Shown here in pieces: positions 24,622 through 35,881 of a stretch of 64,000 bases of DNA. The notes beneath the pieces were generated by a model. The model was not told the origin of the DNA. It was given only the letters and a program-made list of their open reading frames with translations, and did not search any database. Origin of the DNA: Ptychodera flava (Eukaryota > Hemichordata > Enteropneusta > Ptychoderidae); contig NC_091930.1 in NCBI RefSeq assembly GCF_041260155.1, positions 21,567,372 to 21,631,371 on the forward strand, read 5' to 3'. Made by a program: the position numbers and the translations under genes. The first letter of the stretch is position 1, and each line of letters starts with the position of its first letter.

Positions 24622-24622
<1 letters not shown>
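23252..24622. other. Non-coding stretch with a dispersed 60-bp direct repeat
   Basis: A block reading ATAATTTACAAGAAT plus TCTCTTA occurs at about 23330-23392 and again at 23839-23900, same orientation, roughly 510 bp apart, with imperfect identity. Overlapping frames on both strands between them (23436-23855) have no domain. Nothing else recognised. Confidence 0.5.

Positions 24623-24680
<58 letters not shown>
24623..24680. repeat. (TC)n microsatellite
   Basis: About 57 bp of pure TC dinucleotide repeat. Confidence 0.96.
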
Positions 24681-24682
<2 letters not shown>

Positions 24683-27489
24683 CATGTAACGGTTGATGTC
24701 ATGATTTTTTAACGCTTGACTCAATAATCAAGGAAAGACAAGTCGTAATATTTAAAAGACTATTCAATAAATGTGTACAGAATAAATGAGTCGGGATCGT
24801 TCGAATCAATTCAAGGGGCAATCACAATAAAAGGTACTTACGTATTGTTATTTGTTTTTGTCTCATTTCACTGCACTCCTGAAAACTAAGTTTCACTACT
24901 TTAGCCACGTGCGTCCTGGTCATGTTGCAATACCAATTTTTTTCCGATGTCTTGTTGCGTTTCCTGTTCGTTTACCGTCACGGCGGTCTGACTCCATAAA
25001 AGGTAATTCATAATGATATTAGGAAATTCCACTGAAACATTGCTATAGTAATCAATGTCGTGCTTTCCAGTCTAATCAGATAAAACATTACTTTGTACTC
25101 GACTCGTAAAAGTTTTCCGTTGGTCGAACGGTACATGGCAACAAGGACAAAATTTGCGTTTTTTTTAAGTAATGCGACATCGAGAATGTCTCTAACAACA
25201 CAACTTCACACATGCTATATCAATAGTTTTTAAGAGTGAAAAAATGCATGGCTTATATTTGAATCAGGTTGACTGTCAACTTGTTTTCTCACGTCATGGT
25301 TGGTACCAATAGCTCTGCAGGCTAGCCGTGTCAACAGTTCGTTTGCGGTCGTATTCCAGGAAAGGACTAGCGCCCTCAGTCGTATGGAACTTGTTCAGCG
25401 TCGAGAGGAAACGCATATAGTTGGACAACAAGGTAGTATGTGTATGGTGTAGGATGGTTCAAAATGGACAGAGTTGTATGAAGTAGATTTGAAAGTCTGA
25501 CAGAACTCACCGATAGAAATGTGCACACTCGATTGGATTACCCACCATCCAAATGTCACAAATCAATAGATCATCTCCCAGGGAATTCGTCGTAATTGTC
25601 GATTTAAAATCGGTGATGGTAAGAAAGGCGGACATAGACTTTAATTTTATGATTGTGATTTCGTTTTATTGCGATTCTTCAAATTGTTAGATATGAAAGT
25701 TCAGAAAACAACTCAAAGTTTACCTTATAAACACATAAAGGTGAACGGTAACACTAAAACTACAAGGGTTAGGGTAATATTCTGAAACGGCTAACAATAT
25801 TGATATCAATCTAGCATGAAATAAAAAGTACACTCGCAAAAAATTGAAACCTCGAAACTCTGTGCACATGTCATTTGTATTGATGTGCATTAAAAAACGA
25901 TTGAAAATCAAGAGACTGGCTATAAATTCTGCTTTTAAGATACTAGTAGTACACAAAAGTATATGTCAATACAATATCCGTGACGTTAGGATAATAATGA
26001 GTGAAAGTAACTATACCTATCGAAGAGATAGCTATCTTATCTCTGCAAGTAAATACAAATGTTCCATGCCAGCTGCAGTCACCAACAATGCTGTGAAAAT
26101 AGAGATTGTATTTGACTAGTACTTGTCAAGAGTTCGAACATATCAATTATTCTAGTGTTTACAGTATGGAACAATTGAAAAAAAGTGAGTTATTTGATAA
26201 CAATAACAACTGTAATTTAAACATGACAAGCCAGCTCACTAACAGAAATTTGAAAAGTCAACCCTTATACAAATAAACGCGTTCACCACGTGTAGCAATG
26301 ACTAAGATAGAAGGAAACTACAAGTTAAATTTTCACAATATATTCTTGAAAAAATACACACAACTATAATTTTTATAATTTTCATAAATTTGGTAATATT
26401 ACGTTTCCCACGTGTTATAAAAAAACTCAAGTTTACTAATCTCACAGAAACTTGTCTAATCTACGCTCGCAAAGTCTTCAGTTTTCACCATCCAGTAACC
26501 AGAATTGCTGTGAAATTTTGTTTTACATAAAAAATGCTACTCCTAAACAAATCTATTCTTAACTATACCAAGTCAAATCTACAAGGGAAAAACGTGGAAT
26601 ACAATTTCTGATCCAAAAATACTCACTTAATTGCATTATTTTAATAACAGTAAAATAACAGTAACAACGGAGCTGTAGTAAAATTCAACTTGACAGCAAC
26701 GGTACAGTAACAAACCCAACAGTAGTCAATATCGCTCAAATACAAAAAAAAATTCTTCTGGCAAGATAGCTCTATTTACATTTCAATGATTATAAATCTT
26801 ATAAAAAATAAAACGACGTCAATGCACGACAAATATACCAATGCGTACTTCATTTTTCGAAGTCGATATTGTCTGGCCTGGGCCTGACGGCGGTAATTGA
26901 AATAGCGCCACCTATCAGACCCAGCTGATACGCGTAAGAGTTCAACACTGTATTGTGAACAGGTTCGTCCCTCATCGTTTGAAATACAGACATGTTAAAA
27001 ATACAAAAGTGGTAGGATGTGCGATCCATGGCGATTAAGCTTATCTCTTTGGTTGCTATCATTAACTTAACAAAACTGCAAAAACTTTAAATGTTTAGAT
27101 TTTATTCGGGACTACATTTTCTATGGCGGAAATTATTCCGGGTGAAACGTGCACATAGAATCATAACACAGCGTACAGGTTGCTAGCTAAAGTGACCTGT
27201 GGATTTACTCCCGGAATTTTACAAATCTGGCTTTGTAACAAGAAATCGGAAGGTATTATTCTGACCAGGAATAGTCTCAGAGTGTATGGACATTGTTCAG
27301 GTAAGATCTGATGTGTGTCTTTCTTGAAATCGAAACAAATATGAGAAGATTTCACAGCGATGCTTTGATGAATGTTTACAGTGAATACAACTGTCATTGC
27401 AATGCTGTACAGAATTAACAAATGTATTCTGTAAAAAAATATGAAAATTTCAACCGATCACTTTGATTTCTATTTTATGAACTTAATTA
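24681..27489. other. Mostly non-coding; one doubtful minus-strand reading frame pair
   Basis: No recognised gene. On the minus strand, 27421-27161 opens with a hydrophobic signal-like stretch (MLILYSIAMTVVFTV), and 27062-26850 ends in a frame containing NSYAYQLGLIGGAIS. They could be pieces of a small spliced gene, but neither matches a family I know and no splice pair is convincing. Confidence 0.2.
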
Positions 27490-28140
27490 CATCAAGAGGT
27501 AAAATTCTAACCCCAACATGGCCAGGAAAATGTGAATATTTTCTGAGTAAAATGACATTATTTACATTGATCAGGTTAAACAATTGCTTCAAAACAATCA
27601 TAATTCATTTAACAATTTCACAAATATTGACGGAAAAATAGTAGAAAATTTCAGTTTATGAATTAAATATTCATATTTCTGAATTCCTTACATCCAGACA
27701 AGAAATTCTAACGCAAACATGACCGGGAAAATCTGGATAGTTTTTGAGAAAAATGAAATTATTTGTGAACTCCATGTCAAACAATTGCTTCATTTCAAAA
27801 CAAACAAGATGGCCATTTCTTTACATTTCCAAAATGTTGACTCTGAAAATTATACAAAACTTCAAACAATGAATTTAATTTTAACATTATTGGATTCCTT
27901 ACATCCAGAGGAGAAATTCTAACCCCAACATGACTAGGAAAATATGAATAGTTTCTGAGAAAAATGAAATTGTTGACATTGTTCAATGGTGTCAAAACAA
28001 GACGAATTAAAAATGGAATTTCCAAAAAGTTGACTCTGAAAATAATACAAAATTTCAAGCAATGACTTCAATTCCACTTGGAGTCATTTCCTTACGTCAT
28101 AACGTGAAATTCTAACCCCAACTTGGCTGACAAAAAATGG
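27490..28140. repeat. About 205-bp AT-rich tandem repeat, three copies and a partial
   Basis: Copies restart at about 27500, 27703, 27913 and 28107 with AAATTCTAACCCCAACATGG-like sequence, followed by AAAATATGAATAGTTTCTGAG and later TTGACTCTGAAAAT. Divergence between copies is considerable. The field sits directly downstream (3') of the NHL exon. Confidence 0.8.
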
Positions 28141-28260
28141 TGCGTTTTGATGAAAACGGTGGAAATTGTGTCAGTTATGGTGGTGATGTGTTTGTAGGTT
28201 GTTCAGTTGTACAAGTTGTAATTTGCTGCAATATTTGCATTGACTGTCTTCTCAGATTTC

Positions 28261-29051
28261 TTACTTGTAAATGACCTTGACAGTGTCATTGACATCTGAA
28301 TAAACTATTCTACCGTCTGTAAACACTGCAATGTCATAAGCATTTACATCTTCAGTTACAGTTTCCTGGTATTCACCCTGTCTATCAAATTTCACTATCT
28401 TCCCTTCATCTGCCACATAAATATTGTCTGCGTTGTCAACTGTAACTCCAAATGGGTCCTCTAAGTGATCACTTCCAAATTTATTCAATATTTCAAGATT
28501 ACTGTCCAAAACATAGATACAATTTTCATCACCCTGACATGACACTATGAGTTGATATTTGCTATTCATGGTCAGAGACCAGGGCCACCTGAGTTGTTGA
28601 CTTGAAATAATGTCCCCATCTCCATTACATTTGATTACACAGTCTGCACCGTAGTCTGCTATGAAAACATTTCTGTCTTTATCAACAAATACACCAGTGG
28701 GGTCTTTCAGTTTACCCATTGCTATTATTTGTTTCACTTCACTCTTTGCATCACTCACTACAATGCATTTGTTGCCGTAATCCGCTGTGTAATAGTCACC
28801 ATTGTCTGCCATTGCTGTGTCTTGTGGACTAAATCTGTGAGGTAAGCCATGAACTGTGACAGATGTTAGAATCTGTGCAGTGTCTGCTGTTATTGTCTTC
28901 ACACTGCCAGGCTGCTCACTGTATTCATCTCCATAGTCACTGACAAGTACATGTCCATTCTGGTTTATTGTCAATCCCTGTGGGTCATAGACTTCTCCTG
29001 GTTTCTTACCACGCCTTGACAATGACCTGATAGTGTCTGGTAGGGGTTTCC
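28261..29051 (-). CDS. Terminal exon of an NHL-repeat beta-propeller protein
   Basis: NHL propellers bind RNA or protein partners and often form the C-terminus of TRIM-type ubiquitin ligases. This exon starts after an AG acceptor at 29053-29052 (TTATAG, then GG AAA CCC...), beginning with two bases of a split codon, and runs 263 codons to a TAA at 28263-28261. Six blades can be counted by their repeated [G/D]-x-x-V/A-x-x-x-[G/D]-x-[V/Y]-[F/Y]-[V/I]-A-D-Y pattern: DPQGLTINQNGHVLVSDYG, SPQDTAMADNGDYYTADYG, DPTGVFVDKDRNVFIADYG, a divergent blade with NSKYQLIVSCQG, DPFGVTVDNADNIYVADEG, and NAYDIAVFTDGRIVYSD. Six blades match common NHL propellers. No upstream exon is identifiable in the 21 kb that follow on this strand, which are full of repeats; the acceptor needs a phase-1 donor. 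It may belong to a TRIM-NHL gene, but that is inference. Confidence 0.85.
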
Positions 29052-29199
29052 CTATAAGATATCAATTTGCAAATGTAGGTCAAAGGTCAACAGCTGATAA
29101 AACAATAGAACTGCCTTATAACGATTTCTTTTGAAATGAAACTGACAAATTCTTGCAAAGTTCTTCACAAATAAATAATTTATTATTTTACAAATATTA

Positions 29200-30720
29200 C
29201 TAATTTGCATAATTAATTAATTTTCACCCCTAAACATAAATCTAAGGCAGGTTTATGTATTTTTCATCTGTTTGTGAATTTTGTTGTTGTTACACTGATC
29301 ATTAATGAAAATTATTTTGCATTCTTTAGGTTTTTGGTGATAATTTAAAGTTTGCTAGTATCATTTCATTTGCATAATTAATGAATTTAGGTAATTAGGC
29401 AATATCTCAATAATTGTTCAGTGTAGTTTGCTACAATTTTGCAGAATTGTTACTGAAGCCATGGCAGTGTCACTGCCTTTTGTCTGATGGATTTTATCTC
29501 TTTTATAATTACTTATTTGCATAATTAATGAACTTTGGTAATTAGGCTGTATCTCAAAAGTGGTTGGGTGTAATATGCCATAATTTTGTGGAATTGTTAG
29601 TGAGGCCCTGGCAGTTTTATTGCCACTTGTCTGGTGGATTTTACCTCTGTGATAATTACTTATTTGCATAATTAATGAACTTTGGTAATTAGGTGTATCT
29701 CAAAAGTGGTTGGGTGCTATATGCCAAAATTTTGTGAAATTGTTAGTGAAGCCCTGGCAGTTTTATTGCCACTTGCAATTGTCTGGTGGATTTTACCTCT
29801 GTGACAATTACTTATTTGCGTAATTAATGAACTTTGGTAATTAGGTTGTATCTCAAAAGTGGTTTGGTGTAATATGCCAAAATTTTGTGGAATTGTTAGT
29901 GAGGCCCTGGCAGTTTTATTGCCACTTGCAATTGTCTGGTGGATTTTACCTCTGTGATAATTACTTATTTGCATAATTAATGAACTTTGGTAATTAGGTT
30001 GTATCTCAAAAGTGGTTTGGTGTAATATGCCACAATTTTGTGGAATTGTAAGTGAGGCCCTGGCAGGTTTATTGCCACTTGCAATTGTCTGGTGGATTTT
30101 ACCGCTGTGATAATTACTTATTTGCATAATTAATGAACTTTGGTAAATTGGCTGTATCTCAATTATGGTGTGGTGTAAAATTTGTGGCATTGTTAATGAG
30201 GCTTTGACAGTATTATTTCCTTCATCAAGGAGATTTAATTTACTTAGTAAAAGGGTATTTGCATAGTTAATGAAGTTTGGTAATTAGGCTGTACATCAGT
30301 AGTGGTGCAATTTAAAATACTACAATCTTGTGCAATTGTTACTGAGTAAAGTGTCATTGTTTTGTGTTATGTGAATTTTATCTTTGTGGTAAGTAATAAT
30401 TTACATGATTAATGAATTTAGATAATTATGCAGTATCTAAATAATAGTTTGTTGCAATATGCTACAGTTTTGTTATTTTCTTACTGAAGCCAACACAGTT
30501 TTATTGCCTGCTGTCTGTTGTCTTTTATGTCTGTGGTAATCACTGATTTGCATAATTAAAGAATTTCAGGCTGTATCTCAATAATGGTTGAGTAGAATGT
30601 ACAACAATTGTTTTGGAATGTAAGGGAAACAATGGCAGTGTCATTGCATTTGGTCCAGAGAATTCGAATTCTGAAGTAATTACTTATTTGCACAATTAAT
30701 GAACTTGGGTAGAGTACTTG
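29200..30720. repeat. About 150-156-bp AT-rich tandem repeat, roughly ten copies
   Basis: The unit contains ATTTGCATAATTAATGAAC, TTTGGTAATTAGG, GTATCTCAAAAGTGG, AATATGCCA, and TGGCAGTTTTATTGCCACTT. Central copies (29509-30120) are close to each other; outer ones decay on both sides. It lies upstream of the NHL exon, so probably within that gene's last intron. Sequences of the same flavour occur at about 45900-46320. Confidence 0.85.
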
Positions 30721-30889
30721 TCCGATAGCTTTGGTTGACATGTTCCTAGGGATGATCTCTGTGTGAACTTTTATGTTCAAAATATGATGAGTTCTTCAAT
30801 TTAGTATTTTTGCAGTTATTTTTGACATACTTTGTCTGGCCATCCTTAAAGAGCTATCCAAGATTCCCACTATCACATTTGTCACAAGT

Positions 30890-31576
30890 AATTAAGGTTC
30901 CAAGACAAGAAATTGACCTTTTTAAGCCAACAGTTTTCTAGTGGTTAGTTAAGCTCAGAACCCCCATAAATTATATGTTTTCAGAAAGCCTAGATATAGG
31001 GGAACATTTTGGTTTCCATAGTGTCACCATAACTATCATGTGACAGGTAATTTGCATAACCTTTCAAAAATCGGTTTTCCCTATGTTTTGTTTCAGTGCT
31101 CAGAGATATGTGGCTGATATTTGTGTGAGTGCAAGCTGTCCTAAGGATCTTCCAAAGTGTGTCTCATAATTTTTCTAAACCTTCTCAAACAATTTTTATG
31201 CCAGAAAAACTTCCAGAGCGATGAATTTATCCAAGTTGATTTCTTTATAATTGTGCTCAATTAAAAACTAAGCAAGATATAAAAAATCTGAGACACACTT
31301 TTGAAGAGCATTGTGACACTAGCCTTCATTCCAGCAAGTTTGAATCAGATATTTTGAAGTATTGAGACAAAACATAGGGAAAACCAATTTTTGAAATGTT
31401 ATGCAAATTACCTCTCACGTGATAGTTATGTAAACAATGGTGACACTGTGATTACCAAAATCTTCCCTTATATCGAGGCTTTCAGAAAATGTATAATTTA
31501 CGGGGGTTCTGAGCTTATTAACCACCAGAGAATTGTTAGATTAAAGAGGTTGATTTCTTGTCATGGAACCTTAATT
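30890..31576. mobile_element. 690-bp palindromic (fold-back) element
   Basis: 30890-31094 (AATTAAGGTTCC, TTTTCAGAAAGC, GGTAATTTGCATAAC, TTTTCCCTATGTTTTG) is the imperfect reverse complement of 31365-31576, and the inner segments around AAGTGTGTCTCA (31155) and TGAGACACACTT (31289) also pair. Nearly the whole element can therefore fold on itself. No coding capacity; target duplication not evident. The arms are clearly diverged, suggesting an old insertion. Confidence 0.8.
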
Positions 31577-32165
31577 GATCTTTACATAACACAGCGGAAC
31601 TATATCGGCCGTTAGGTCGCTTGTTTATGTTTTTATGATAGTCTTTTCTTACAACAATTGTTTTGAAACTTTACCATTTCAGGAAGTACATTGTAGCTTT
31701 ATAACCACCATTTACAGAAATACAAGGTACCTTGATCAACCATTTACAAACATGCAAGGTAGCTTGAATTACTATTTCAGGAAATACAAGGTATCTTTTC
31801 ACTCATGACTTCATGATGTATGTGGACTATTTTGAAATATATATTACTCAGTCTATTATGTTGCAATACAGTTACTTTTTTATTAATAAACAGTAAGTGT
31901 TTTCTATTTCTTTTGTTCCATGTGTATCATTAGAACCCCCTCACCCTTCTCTAGGTCTGAAGGTACTGTTGTCAAGCAAACAGGTCTGTGAACTTTAAAA
32001 GGCAAGTGGCAAAGCAAATTGTTGCCTGCAGGTACAAGAATCCAGGGTCACCTGATGACAGTCTAAGTCATAATATAAGTAAAAGGCATCACCAAAATTC
32101 CACGCCAAATTTGTGTGGGTTTTGATCAAAAACCTACTCAAATTTGCTGTGGAAATTTCGTGATA
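31577..32165. other. Non-coding spacer, nothing recognised
   Basis: Contains only short GGAAATACAAGGTA-type repeats near 31710-31795 (three loose copies). Confidence 0.4.
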
Positions 32166-32169
32166 AGAC

Positions 32170-32510
32170 ACCTTAAAACCACCCAATGCAAACACACCTC
32201 AAATACGCCATGAAAAGGCACCATAACGGCACCTAAAGCGACCAATTTAAGGTAGTTTCTGGTGCATCCAAAGGCACCTGTGCTTCTTCAGTGGGTGCCT
32301 TTCAGGTCCACCTAATGGCACCGATGGCATGTTCAATCTAGTGCCTTTCAGGTGCACCTGAACACGCCAAACAACACACCTCTAATACGCCTCAAAAAGC
32401 CACCTGAAAGCCACCTAGAGTGGCCAAATCAAGGTAGTTTGTGGTGTGCTGCGAGGGTGTTTGGGGCGGCACCTCAAGGGCACCTAGTAGTGCCCACTAA
32501 GGTGTGTATC
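32170..32510. repeat. Two-copy imperfect tandem repeat rich in CACCT
   Basis: Two units (about 32185 and 32365 onward) each contain CACACCTC, AATACGCC, then AAGGTAGTTT and TGGTG, with many CACCTGAAAGGCACC-like inverted motifs between. Non-coding. Confidence 0.65.
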
Positions 32511-32529
32511 AGGTGCACCCAATTTTGGT

Positions 32530-33240
32530 AAGGGTAGGACTGCATTCACTGACTGTTGTATACAGGCAGTGTGACTGAGTGTTGTGGTTGGGTTGTAGGA
32601 CTGCATTCACTTACTGTTTGTATACAGACAGTGTGGTTGAGTGCTGTAGATGGGTTGTAGGACTGCATTCACTTACTTATTGTATACAGGCAGTGTGACT
32701 GAGTGTTGTGGTTGGGTTGAAGAACTGCATTCACTGACTGTTGGTATACAGGCAGTGTGACTGAGTGTTGTAGTTGGGTTGTAGGAATGCAATTACTGAC
32801 TATTAATTGGTATTCAAGCAGTACGACTGAGTGTTTTGGTGTGGTGTAGGACTGCATTCACGCACTGTTGGTATACAGGCAGTGTGACTGGGTTTTGTGG
32901 TTGGGTCGTAGGACTGCATTCACGCACTGTTTGGTATACAGGCAGTGTGACTGCATGTTGTAGTTGGGTTGAAGAACTGCATTCACTTACTGTTTGTATA
33001 CAGGCAGTGTGACTGAGTGTTGTAGTTGGGTTGTAGGACTGCAATTACTGACTATTAATGGTATTCAAGCAGTACGTCTGACTGTTTGTGGTTCGGTTGT
33101 AGGACTGCATTCACTGACTGTTGGTATACAGGCAGTGTTACTGAGTGTTGTGGTTGGGTTGTGGGACTGCGTTCACTGACTGTTGGTATAAAGGCATTGT
33201 GACAGAGTGTTTTAGTTGGGTTGTATTACTGCTGTCACTC
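32530..33240. repeat. 62-bp minisatellite, 11-12 copies
   Basis: Unit: GTAGGACTGCATTCACTGAC, TGTTGGTATACAGGCAGTGT, GACTGAGTGTTGTGGTTGG. Copies recur every 60-67 bp with substitutions; two (about 32780 and 33032) share an ATTAATGGTATTCAAGCAGT variant, pointing to a higher-order duplication. Confidence 0.93.
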
Positions 33241-34510
33241 ATAATGAGTGTCTGCACACAGGGAATTAACAGTACTATCGAAATGTTTAATGCCAGTTAA
33301 AAAGCCTATTAAAAGAAATGAGGTTACCAGTCGTACTGGTAGGAGAGTTGAATACTGGTAGGAGAGTTGAAATTCCACTCTCATAAAACTAAAAGTATCA
33401 GATAATGCAAAAGTTGACTTAAACCACATCTTTATTTATATCTTTCAGAATCTTGAACAGGACCACCTATTGCAATACAGTGAAGAGGAAAAATATGAAA
33501 TAATATTCCACAGTCATACTTGTAATGATGAATTTAGAATTGAAATTTTAATTGACTCTTATAATTAGGGCAGTATTGATGATGCTCAGACTACATAATT
33601 GATGACCACTGCCACAGTTTGAAACTTACAGTGAGTGATACTCTGATGAAGACTGACACAATGTCAAATACTAATATTCATGGATCTAATGAAATTTTTT
33701 GATAAAATGAACACAACTTGAACATTGCCTTGATAACTGTGCGAAATTAACGTTGGTCCGACGGTCCAAGACCGACAGATTTCTCGTCGGGCCGAAAGTT
33801 TTCAGACAACATGTCGGTCCTTATGACCGACTGGAATTTGGAATAAATGGTGAAAATTTCTCCATCAAGACCTGTAACAGACGCAGATCATGACTGACTC
33901 TGAATCATGTGATTCAGACTTGAATGTCATGCGCCTATTAATGTTTTCCACCGTGGGAGTGAGGGGCAACAAGGGATATTGATCGCACTTCGTGTCCCGG
34001 TAGTGGGGAATTCGATCTCTGTGGTACGCAAGACCGGGGGGGGGTTGACAATGTCGCAACAAAGTAATTTTTGGTTTTGCGACTTTTTACATTTACGAAG
34101 AGTCTAATCCCTCCGATCGACACGCAGAGTACGGTGCAGCTGATTACATTCAGATCAGTATGAATTACGTCCGTGCATGCAGATTCTAGCAATGGAATGC
34201 ATTGATTTTGGTGCAACAATGGGACACAATATTATAATAATACTCATCTAGTGAGTGTAAGCCTGGTAATGTTAGCATATCTGTGTCATATGATAACAAC
34301 ACCCAGAATCACTTCACTAGTTCCACACTTTACATGTAAGTGTTTGGAATTTACATGTATACAAATGAACATAATACAGTACTTCATTTTATCAAACTGA
34401 CTCTGTTTTCTTTGCTTTGATTTTCCATGAAGCGTTCAAACATCAGCGGTTCATAGAAGAGTTTAAGACAAAAACCTACTACGACAACAGTAGCTGTTGA
34501 CTAATATAAA
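33241..34510. other. Non-coding stretch
   Basis: No convincing gene. A G-run (34037-34045) and repeated GTCGGTCC/GACCGAC motifs near 33760-33830 could fold. Overlapping minus frames 33865-34219 show no domain. Confidence 0.4.
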
Positions 34511-34516
34511 CATATT

Positions 34517-34560
34517 TGGTTTTGAACATGGAGGTATTTTTTTACCTCCATGGTTTTGAA
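34517..34560. repeat. Small perfect hairpin with flanking 10-bp direct repeat
   Basis: CATGGAGGTA (34527-34536) and TACCTCCATG (34543-34552) pair around a T6 loop. TGGTTTTGAA occurs just before (34517-34526) and again at the end (34551-34560), partly overlapping the right arm. Confidence 0.85.
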
Positions 34561-34611
34561 CTACGCCCAATACAAGGATAAGATGTTACACGACAGCCTA
34601 AGTGTGCTACC

Positions 34612-34893
34612 TGCAGTCGACAGGCAAGTTCACGTTTCGCTGCATTTGTTTGTGGACCACTAGAACATCTTGCTTTTGCTCGTTGGTCTTCAACCAAAGT
34701 TCACAAGGCCGACTGTTACCACGATGTATCGTGATAACAAGTGTACATTTTATAAAACAGAGCGGCCTTATCATTAACAGTTTTGTCGAGTTGCACGATC
34801 CGTCGTGTATACTCTCAGAGGCCGAGAGTAGGGCTTCAAATTGTTTCGATGTATACCGTTTTACGACAGGCAGGAAAAACTCACCGTCATCCT
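34612..34893 (-). CDS. Possible host exon, function unknown
   Basis: The minus strand is open for about 94 codons with protein-like composition (DGEFFLPVVKRYTSKQF, LLMIRPLCFIKCTLVITIHR, KQDVLVVHKQMQRNVNLPV). It is bounded by a plausible acceptor (AAACACAG at its 5' side) and donor (CTGCAG then GTAGCA at 34611). I do not recognise the family. The opposite strand is also open here, which weakens the case. The end phase (2) does not fit the NHL exon downstream, so it is not simply the preceding exon of that gene. Confidence 0.3.
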
Positions 34894-34932
34894 GGACTGT
34901 GTTTAGGCCTAAATGTCGCAAAAATTATTTCT

Positions 34933-35002
34933 TTTTTACGGTATCATTTACTGATCGTGTCGATGATCGATTTTACGGTATCATTTACTGATCGTGTCGA
35001 TG
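34933..35002. repeat. Tandem duplication, period 37 bp
   Basis: TTTTACGGTATCATTTACTG plus ATCGTGTCGATG occurs twice in a row. Non-coding. Confidence 0.9.
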
Positions 35003-35881
35003 GTTTTCAGCAGTATCGAGTGTCTGTCAAACTTTTCAGAGCCATTTTAATAGCTTTAAGCTTTCAAAGGGCAATGAGACCCAGCAATCACTCAGGCAAA
35101 CATTTCGATCAGAAAATATGTGCCATTCATGTTGTCTGCAATTTTTCTATAACTGAGAAAAAAGTTACGATACTTGTCCTTTTAATTAAAAGTATAACTT
35201 CATCTGTTTCTTCATGAATGCAACAGCGGTCATATTTAAGCATATTTATTGAAAAAAATTGAAAGTAATCCATACGTCATATAATAATACATACCAGGTA
35301 TTTTCTCCCTTCTGTTTTACGTTACAATAAGACACGTTTTCCTTCCACTGTCTTAAAGCAAGTAGACATGCCACGTGGATCTCACTAACACTCCAGCCAA
35401 AAGTAGGACTGTAGGCGCAACGATGTAAGTTGATTTCCTTTTATGACTTTCCAATTATTTAGAGGACCATTTTGAATGCAGTGCTTAGATATTTTTGGTA
35501 GAATTTAGTTCTTTTCTTCTTTTACATTGAACTTGATTTGCCTCGACTCTCCGATGTAGACAATGAATGACCTTGTATTTGAAATCGCTTATTTACCAGT
35601 TTTCACCGCTTCTTGAATAAATCTACTCTAAACTAAAGCAACTGAGGGTGGTTATTTCTTGGAGTGGTTGGCACTTAGCGGATACAAAAGTAACTGGACT
35701 CCGCCACAGTGAAAAATCGTCGCAAGTGAAAAATCGTCGCAAGTGAAAAATTGCTGACAACCAGTGAACCATTGGACAAGACACTGGCTCGAGTGCATAG
35801 CGGACACTGGCATATAGGCTACAAGGTAGGCTCACTGTATGCACATATACAGCCGACTACAACTGACTCAAAGAAACTATA

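Noticed and set aside
26850-27421. Possible small secreted protein gene on the minus strand
   Set aside because: A signal-like start exists, but no convincing splice pair and no family match; kept only as a low-confidence remark.
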